25,671 nucleotides of DNA from IMG/VR virus record IMGVR_UViG_3300033153_016031, positions 1 to 25,671 of that record. The stretch is one strand, 5' to 3'. The notes beneath the pieces are model-generated. The model worked only from the letters and a program-made list of their open reading frames with translations, was not told the origin of the DNA and made no database searches. Positions 20,828-25,671 of this stretch are shown one piece after another. The stretch's first letter is position 1. Each line of letters opens with the position of its first letter. Origin of the DNA: a virus. A program made the position numbers and the translations under genes.

Positions 20828-22395
20828 GCCGCGGCGTCCTCCATCTTGCGGTCGATCAGCGAACGGATGCTTGTCGGTCTGAAGGTGAACGACACGGTCC
20901 CCGCCTCGCTGTCGTACTCAACCGTAGAGATCAGCAACTTGAGCAGGCGGGCCTGTTCGCGGGGAATCAGGTTCTCCCATAGGCTGTCGAAGTCGGCGAA
21001 GGCCGCACGCGCCTCAGACTCGGTGATCGTCTTGTTTTCCAGTTCGGCGATACGCGATTCGAGGCCTGGCAAGCGCTGGTCGGCCGTAGACAGCCGTTCG
21101 TGAAGCGTGGCAATCCGGGCGGTCACATCAGTCGTGGTCCTGCCGCTGGTGACAAGCTGCTGGAGTTCGTCATGGAGGCGTTGCCGTTCCCGTCGAAGAT
21201 CGTCCCGGTCGCGTCGAGCAACTGACAGTTCGGCCTCGATGGCGGCTTGGGCGTCGTGGAGCACCTGGGCGAAGAGGGCTTCATCTTTGACCAGGCCGCG
21301 GATCTCGTCGACAACCACGCGCTCAATCTCTCCAGCAGGAAGCGTGCCCGAAGGGCAGCTATCGTGGCCGTTCTTGATCGCGCTGGTGCAGCGGTAATAC
21401 CTGTAGAAGTTCCGCTTGGATTTGCCGCAAAAGGTGTGCGTCATGGCTGTGCCGCAACTCTTGCAGCGTAGCAGACCGCGAAGAAGCGCCCCGTACTTGT
21501 TGCGGACCTCAGCACCACCGGTTCGCCCGTTGAGCTTCAATTGCTTCTGGACCTTGTCGAAGATGTCCTGATCAACGATCGCCGCGTGCTCGCCCTCGTG
21601 GAGTTCGTCCTTGTACCGCATTTTGCCGGTGTAGATGGGATTGGTCAGCAAGACGTACAGGCTGGATTTGTCGAACGGCCGGCCGCCGAGCTTCTTGCCC
21701 TTCTTCGTGACGCGACGCTTGTTCACCCAGCCGCGGCGGGCGAGTTCCTTGACCACAGGCAACAGGGACGCCTCCTGAAGATACATCCGGTACATCTCGC
21801 GGACACGTGCGGCCTCTTTGGCGTTGACCACCAGACGGGGACTGGGGCCGGTCCGATCCACGTCATAGCCCAACACCGGAATGCCGCCGGTCCATTTGCC
21901 CTTGCGGGCCTGAGCGGCGAGTTTGTCGCGGATGCGTTCGCCGATTATTTCACGCTCGAACTGGGCAAAGCTCAGCAGAATGTTGAGCGTGAGCCGTCCC
22001 ATCGAGTGAGTCGTATTGAAGTGCTGGGTGACCGAGACGAACGAGACGCCGTGGTTGTCGAAGGTCTCCATGATGCGAGCAAAGTCGAGAAGCGAACGGC
22101 TAAGGCGGTCAACCTTGTAGACCACCACGCAGTCGACCTTGCCCCGCTCGATGTCCTGTAGCAAACGGTCGAGGGCCGGGCGCTCCATGTTGCCGCCGGT
22201 GTAGCCGCCGTCATCGTAGCGGTCCGGCAGAGCCTCCCACCCCTCGGCTTTCTGGCTGGCGATGTACGCCTCGGCCGCGTCGCGTTGGGCGTCGAGTGAG
22301 TTGTACTCCTGATCGAGGCCTTCCTCGCTGGACTTGCGGGTGTAGATGGCGCAACGGATCCTCGGCTTCTCGGCCTTCCTACTGCGTGAACTCAT
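20824..22395 (-). CDS. large serine recombinase (resolvase/integrase)
   Basis: Site-specific recombinase for integration or excision of the element. The 523-residue protein has an N-terminal resolvase domain with RCAIYTRKSSEEG, whose Ser22 is the expected nucleophile next to Arg20, and the DRLSRSLLDFARIME motif. The recombinase domain follows (RKGKWTGGIPVLGYDVDRTG, then KEAARVREMYRMYL). Next is a zinc ribbon (LLRCKSCGTAMTHTFCGK, YYRCTSAIKNGHDSCPSG), then a long coiled-coil (SVARRDRDDLRRERQRLHDEL) and a short strand-rich end. Domain order and length are those of large serine integrases. It overlaps the DUF2924 gene by 4 bases and the HTH gene by 4 bases. Whether it mobilises the whole window is not known. 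Confidence 0.95.
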   Translation of the reverse strand: MSSRSRKAEKPRIRCAIYTRKSSEEGLDQEYNSLDAQRDAAEAYIASQKAEGWEALPDRYDDGGYTGGNMERPALDRLLQDIERGKVDCVVVYKVDRLSRSLLDFARIMETFDNHGVSFVSVTQHFNTTHSMGRLTLNILLSFAQFEREIIGERIRDKLAAQARKGKWTGGIPVLGYDVDRTGPSPRLVVNAKEAARVREMYRMYLQEASLLPVVKELARRGWVNKRRVTKKGKKLGGRPFDKSSLYVLLTNPIYTGKMRYKDELHEGEHAAIVDQDIFDKVQKQLKLNGRTGGAEVRNKYGALLRGLLRCKSCGTAMTHTFCGKSKRNFYRYYRCTSAIKNGHDSCPSGTLPAGEIERVVVDEIRGLVKDEALFAQVLHDAQAAIEAELSVARRDRDDLRRERQRLHDELQQLVTSGRTTTDVTARIATLHERLSTADQRLPGLESRIAELENKTITESEARAAFADFDSLWENLIPREQARLLKLLISTVEYDSEAGTVSFTFRPTSIRSLIDRKMEDAAA

Positions 22396-22901
22396 CGCTG
22401 CACCCCGAGCTTGAAGAAGCGGAACCCGTTGATGTGACTATTGGTGATCCGCTTGGCGATGGCCGAGAGCGTGCGGTAGCGATGGCCCTCATACTCGAAG
22501 CCGCTGCCGTCAGCCAAGTAGACCACCCGGTGCTTGCGGCCCTTGTACTCGCGGACGATGGCCGAGCCTGGCGCGGGCAGACGCGGGTCGCTGGGCATGT
22601 CCCGACCTCGCGGTGCCGGCCTAGTTATGGTGGCGGATTGGCCGTTCTGCGGCGGGCAGACCATGGTCTTCGGGGCCATCACCCGCACCTCGGCGTCGTC
22701 GGCCAGTTCGGCCGCACGCTTGCGGGCGCGTTCGGACAGGTCGCCCTCGGCGTTGGCCTGGATGCGCCAGGCGATCTTGCGGATGAGATAGGCTCGATGG
22801 CGGGTCCGGCAGGGCTGGCCGTGCAGTTCGGCATATCGCTCGGCCAGGTCGCCCGTGGTCATCCGATCCAGGGCTGCGATTTCGGTTGCGATGTCAGTCA
22901 T
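22392..22901 (-). CDS. DUF2924 protein of the recombinase module
   Basis: A 169-residue protein with the DUF2924 features. The N-terminal helix block is IAALDRMTTGDLAERYAELH followed by RTRHRAYLIRKIAWRIQANA. The C-terminal strand block is PGSAIVREYKGRKHRVVYLA, then FEYEGHRYRTLSAIAKRITN and NGFRFFKL. DUF2924 genes almost always precede serine recombinases in Alphaproteobacteria and Planctomycetota elements, so the protein is probably a recombination accessory factor or DNA-binding partner. It overlaps the recombinase start by 4 bases. The middle (about 75-115) is low in structure. Mechanism unknown. Confidence 0.9.
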   Translation of the reverse strand: MTDIATEIAALDRMTTGDLAERYAELHGQPCRTRHRAYLIRKIAWRIQANAEGDLSERARKRAAELADDAEVRVMAPKTMVCPPQNGQSATITRPAPRGRDMPSDPRLPAPGSAIVREYKGRKHRVVYLADGSGFEYEGHRYRTLSAIAKRITNSHINGFRFFKLGVQR

Positions 22902-22936
22902 TTCATGCGGCTCCTTTCGTCAAGGTCTTCCGAGAC

Positions 22937-22960
22937 GCGACCCGTTAACCGCCGGGTCGC
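22937..22960. other. perfect 8-pair hairpin spanning the stop codon of the small leader gene
   Basis: GCGACCCG and CGGGTCGC form an eight-pair perfect stem around the loop TTAACCGC; the TAA stop of the 69-residue gene lies in the loop region. No T-run follows, so it is not an intrinsic terminator. It could affect stop-codon processing, mRNA decay or expression of the DUF2924 gene that begins 36 bases further on. Confidence 0.55.
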
Positions 22961-23154
22961 GGAGCCACACTGAGCCTCGTTTTCGCCGGAAGCTCAAGGC
23001 CGGTTTTCGACCCTTTCGAGACTGTTTTCGCGGGCGATGATGCGGCCGATTCGGCCGCCCGGAGACGCCGCATCAGGCCGTTGGTAAGGATGGTGGCGAC
23101 CTCGCGGCGTCGTTCGTCGGCCGTCATGCTTTCGGGATCGGTTGTCGAGATCAT
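22945..23154 (-). CDS. small protein at the head of the recombinase module
   Basis: A 69-residue protein beginning MISTTDPESMTADERRREV, with a helix ATILTNGLMRRLRAAESAA followed by a basic, unstructured tail rich in S, K and P. I recall short proteins with this TADER...VATILxxGLxRL pattern before DUF2924 genes, so I take it as a genuine accessory gene. ATG 23154 has GGGAG about 8 bases upstream. A longer frame to 23535 runs antisense across the CHAT gene start and is rejected. Function unknown; a DNA-binding or regulatory role is plausible. Confidence 0.68.
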   Translation of the reverse strand: MISTTDPESMTADERRREVATILTNGLMRRLRAAESAASSPAKTVSKGSKTGLELPAKTRLSVAPRPGG

Positions 23155-23173
23155 GGCGAGGCTCCCAGGGGCG

Positions 23174-23207
23174 AGTTCGTTGTGCCCATACTGGTTACCT
23201 ATGCCGT
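23174..23207 (-). repeat. direct repeat, copy 2 (upstream of the recombinase module)
   Basis: Contains the same 19-base tactggttacctatgccgt (23189-23207) and, four bases to its left, agttcgttgtg, as in copy 1 at 6611-6644. It sits about 20-50 bases upstream of the ATG of the first gene in the module, exactly where a promoter or operator is expected. The 34-base unit matches copy 1 at 30 positions. Confidence 0.6.
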
Positions 23208-23343
23208 ACGCCGCCGACCTGCTCACACGAGATAACCAGGCGGGTCGGATTTGTCGTCTTGGCCGCCCAGCCGGGTAGTTAGTCTGGCCGTTGCCACCGA
23301 TCATCCGATAGAATCTCACTCGTCGAGTCATGCAGGAGAAAAC

Positions 23344-23925
23344 ATGAAGGTCGCGATCATTGAGTCGGTCTCGCTTGAGGACGTTCAGGCTAAGCGGTAT
23401 GAGGGTCCGGACCTCGAAGGGTACCTGAAGACGATTGGCGTCACGACATCCTACAAATACGTGCGAAACAAGGATGAATTGGGTCAGGCTATCGCCGACG
23501 CGGCTGATGCAGACGTGGTGCACGTGAGTTGCCACGCCAACGACGAGGGCATCGGCCTTGAGGACCAGACCTTCATCGCGTGGAAGGATTTGAAGGAGGT
23601 CGCTGGGAATGGACTGAAGGACAAGAAGCTTTCACTGTCCAGTTGCGAGGGCGGGGTCCGGTCTTCGCCGGGGCGGCTGCTTTTCCAAGGGGGCCGAGCC
23701 AGCCGCCTTGTCGGCCCGTTCAAGGAGGTAGACTGGGACGAATCACTCGTGGCGTTCAAGGTCTACTATGACGGCATTGTGAAGAACCGGCCACTGGCAG
23801 ACATTGCCAACGACATGAATATGGTGGCTACGGCCAGCTTCCGCATCTACGAGAGGACAGGTGTCTCACGCTACGATCTGTTCCCGAACGACCCGAATCC
23901 CCATCGCGTGCGGCGGAAGCAGTGA
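23344..23925 (+). CDS. compact CHAT/caspase-like cysteine protease
   Basis: A 193-residue protein that reads as a stand-alone CHAT (caspase-like) peptidase. The strand VVHVSCHANDEGIGLED ends in His64, and the next strand, KLSLSSCEGG, presents Cys101, giving the His-Cys dyad at the expected spacing. After it come GRASRLVGPFKEVDWDESLVAF and a helix. No other domain is attached. ATG 23344 has AGGAG five bases upstream, so the start is well fixed. It is transcribed alone, away from the recombinase module and toward the Mrr-like gene. CHAT proteases in bacteria are often effectors that cut a specific protein once released by a sensor; here the substrate and trigger are unknown. A non-catalytic role remains possible. 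Confidence 0.75.
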   Translation: MKVAIIESVSLEDVQAKRYEGPDLEGYLKTIGVTTSYKYVRNKDELGQAIADAADADVVHVSCHANDEGIGLEDQTFIAWKDLKEVAGNGLKDKKLSLSSCEGGVRSSPGRLLFQGGRASRLVGPFKEVDWDESLVAFKVYYDGIVKNRPLADIANDMNMVATASFRIYERTGVSRYDLFPNDPNPHRVRRKQ

Positions 23926-23953
23926 TCCTCGCTTCGTCAGCGTGGACTGAATG

Positions 23954-23975
23954 AACCGGTGCAAACGCTCCGGTT
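23954..23975. terminator. possible weak terminator hairpin in the convergent gap
   Basis: AACCGG and CCGGTT form a perfect six-pair stem with a ten-base loop, 29 bases after the CHAT-like stop. There is no clear T-run on either side, so termination is only suggested by the convergent arrangement. A second, imperfect stem lies at 24017-24036. Confidence 0.3.
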
Positions 23976-24066
23976 GTCGCCATTCCTTGTGGCGGCCCCG
24001 CAGTCATTTAGCAAGGCTGTGTCCGTACGGGGACAGTGTTGCTGGAGCCGATACTGCACCGTCGGC

Positions 24067-25671
24067 CTACTTCGCCTGTGATGGGCTGTCGGTGGGTTCC
24101 TCGGTGGGGAAGTAGCACTGCATCAAATCGGGTCGGATTCGCAGGAACCTTTGTAGACGGCGTCCATCCCATGTGTCGAGTTGTATGCCACGTCTACTGG
24201 CGATAGCGTCTAGCTTGTCATAGAGGGTGGAGTCGATCACCTCGTTTGTCATGACGCCGAAGCCATCGGCACCATACTGGTCTATCACGTCGGCCACAGC
24301 CACCTTGCTGCCCGCGAGGGCGCGTCCGTTCGTAACGAGCTTGCATTGGAGAATCCACTTATGGGCTGGTTGCTCAACTCTGGGAAGCGTCCATACCTCT
24401 ATATCACGCCCTCCGTCACGGGACCGCGTCTTGCCGTGTTTCCTGATCGTCTTGTCGTCAAACCGCCCGCTTCTGAGGATGACATCATAGCAGAGGTCCT
24501 CAAACTGCTCCGGAGAGAGTAGGCTCCAATCAAGCTGGGCCGCAGGTCCCAATCCCGCCTGATCGCGGAGCATCTCTAAGACCCGTTCCGTGTCTGGGAG
24601 CAAGTCTTGAATTGCCTCGGGGCGCAAACGGTCGGAAGTGTGCGTGAACGCGACGAAATTGATCGATTCGTCGCCGCAGACAATGGCATCTCCGCTCTCG
24701 GTCATGGCCCAACTAAGCCCGTAGCGGTACTTGCATCTACTCCGACGCCTTTGCTCGAAACGGATGAAGCGTTCTTGGTACCGCCTCCCAAAGGCCTCTC
24801 TGTCACGCAATTCGGGCCAGCCAGAGCCATCGGAGTCTGTTGTAGCCATATCGGAAACGTTGTAGCTATGCGTGAGCTCGGGAGCGATACACGAACTCCA
24901 ACAGGAAACTGCCTTGTCGAGTTGGCCAGACGGGACTTGCGTCACAACCTGTGGCCCAATAAGGAGGTGGGGATTGCGACCAACCTGAAGTGGTTTAGCA
25001 CAATGCAGGTGACTGCCGTCGGTGCTGAATCCGCCATAGTCACGCAGCAATCTCTCAACGGTGGCGCGATTGCCGAGGACGATCCACGTGCCGTCCAGTA
25101 CGCTGGAGGTGTAGAATTCGCATCCCAGCCTATCGGCCGCGAAGGATCGCCAGTGTCCCCATTGCCATGTTGGACACTTCCTGTTGAATTCTTCTTGATT
25201 CTCGTCGTAGCGCGAACCTGCAAGGAAATTCGCCATGTAGCTGTCGCCAAGCTCAGGAACGCGCAGGTCGGCCTCAAGGAAGCCATCGAAGAATTCGCAG
25301 ACTTCGTTGCGCAGTTCCTCGCTCGGGTCGTGGTTGTCTGAATCAAACCAAGGCTGAATGCGGCGGATTTCACCGATCAGGGCAGATACGTCCTGCGGGG
25401 TCATGGTGAAACGAATCAGGAGCCCATGTTTCAGGTCAACAGGACAAGCTTCAATAGACTCACAATGCTTTCCGGCTTTCTCGGCGAAGAACGCGGCGTC
25501 AACATAGTCTTCCGCAATGTCGGTGGGTTCGTTGGTGAAGCCGACACTGGGCAAACGCACGTCAAAACGGAGCGGATTGCATGCGGCAGCAATCCGGCTC
25601 TCGACTTCTTCATCTTCGAGATGATTCAGATCTTCGAAGGTGAGTGGCGAGTTATTTCGGTCACCATCCAT
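24067..25671 (-). CDS. Mrr-like restriction endonuclease with a large unknown N-terminal region (start at window edge)
   Basis: A 534-residue protein, taking the ATG at the last base of the window. The true start could be upstream. The C-terminal 160 residues form an Mrr-type PD-(D/E)XK domain: WSLLSPEQFEDLCYDVI, then DGGRDIEVW with the catalytic Asp, ILQCKL with the Gln-x-Lys, and GFGVMTNEVIDSTLYDKLD. Residues 1 to about 375 are unlike the usual winged-helix N domain; they contain several acidic and tryptophan-rich stretches and no motif I can name. It is probably a modification-dependent or foreign-DNA nuclease, with the N-terminal part as sensor. It converges on the CHAT-like gene over a gap of about 140 bases. 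Confidence 0.82.
   Translation of the reverse strand: MDGDRNNSPLTFEDLNHLEDEEVESRIAAACNPLRFDVRLPSVGFTNEPTDIAEDYVDAAFFAEKAGKHCESIEACPVDLKHGLLIRFTMTPQDVSALIGEIRRIQPWFDSDNHDPSEELRNEVCEFFDGFLEADLRVPELGDSYMANFLAGSRYDENQEEFNRKCPTWQWGHWRSFAADRLGCEFYTSSVLDGTWIVLGNRATVERLLRDYGGFSTDGSHLHCAKPLQVGRNPHLLIGPQVVTQVPSGQLDKAVSCWSSCIAPELTHSYNVSDMATTDSDGSGWPELRDREAFGRRYQERFIRFEQRRRSRCKYRYGLSWAMTESGDAIVCGDESINFVAFTHTSDRLRPEAIQDLLPDTERVLEMLRDQAGLGPAAQLDWSLLSPEQFEDLCYDVILRSGRFDDKTIRKHGKTRSRDGGRDIEVWTLPRVEQPAHKWILQCKLVTNGRALAGSKVAVADVIDQYGADGFGVMTNEVIDSTLYDKLDAIASRRGIQLDTWDGRRLQRFLRIRPDLMQCYFPTEEPTDSPSQAK

Noticed and set aside
23286-23314. Promoter for the CHAT-like gene
   Set aside because: A TAGAAT -10-like box exists at 23309-23314, but no -35 lies at a workable distance (the nearest, TTGCCA, is only 12 bases away).
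1-25671. CRISPR array
   Set aside because: No set of identical 25-40 base repeats with unique spacers is visible; the 5-nt tracts and the two-copy repeat do not qualify.

Overview
The window is GC-rich, gene-dense accessory DNA from a bacterium. There is no rRNA or housekeeping gene to fix the taxon. The serine recombinase / DUF2924 / KorB-type HTH trio and the phage-type replication genes are combinations I associate, from memory, with Planctomycetota and Alphaproteobacteria, so I do not assign it further. It reads as a prophage or phage-derived mobile element carrying a defence island.

Region 1 (1-10756, all minus strand, read right to left) is a phage early module. It begins with an XRE repressor and an ImmA/IrrE-type metallopeptidase, closed by an intrinsic terminator. 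Two unrecognised proteins and a sigma-70-like factor follow. Next comes a recombination/replication set: RecB/RecE-like PD-(D/E)XK nuclease, a protein with a faint RAMP-like look, a small unknown protein, a Sak4-like RecA-fold ATPase, a DUF669 protein, a small membrane protein, RusA resolvase, a DUF4406-DUF6378-like fusion, a small zinc protein, and an SF2 helicase cut by the window edge. No structural phage genes are present. Non-coding oddities are a tRNA-like element (5583-5655) and two degenerate 5-nt-periodic tracts that flank one small gene.

Region 2 (10909-20332) is a defence locus. Four overlapping plus-strand genes encode a MutL/MORC-type GHKL ATPase, a Z1-domain helicase-like ATPase, a DUF4420-like PD-(D/E)XK protein and an AIPR protein. 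This matches the MutL-Z1-DUF4420-AIPR set called Mza and the MORC-associated restriction systems found by comparative genomics. Converging on them from the minus strand are a C5-cytosine methyltransferase and a Vsr mismatch endonuclease, so the unit looks like a complete MORC/Z1 restriction-modification system. The XRE-ImmA operon and the defence operon appear to be driven by two opposed promoters whose -10 boxes overlap.

Region 3 (20426-23154, minus strand) is the mobility module: a small protein, a DUF2924 protein, a large serine recombinase and a KorB-type HTH protein. A 34-bp imperfect direct repeat (19 bp identical at one end) occurs upstream of this operon and again upstream of the phage nuclease gene, 16.5 kb away.

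Region 4 (23344-25671) holds two more probable defence genes, convergent: a compact CHAT/caspase-like protease and a protein with a C-terminal Mrr-like nuclease domain behind a large unknown N-terminal region. By eye, third-position GC is very high in region 1 and lower in the Mza-type operon and the Mrr-like gene, which suggests separate acquisition; this was not computed.
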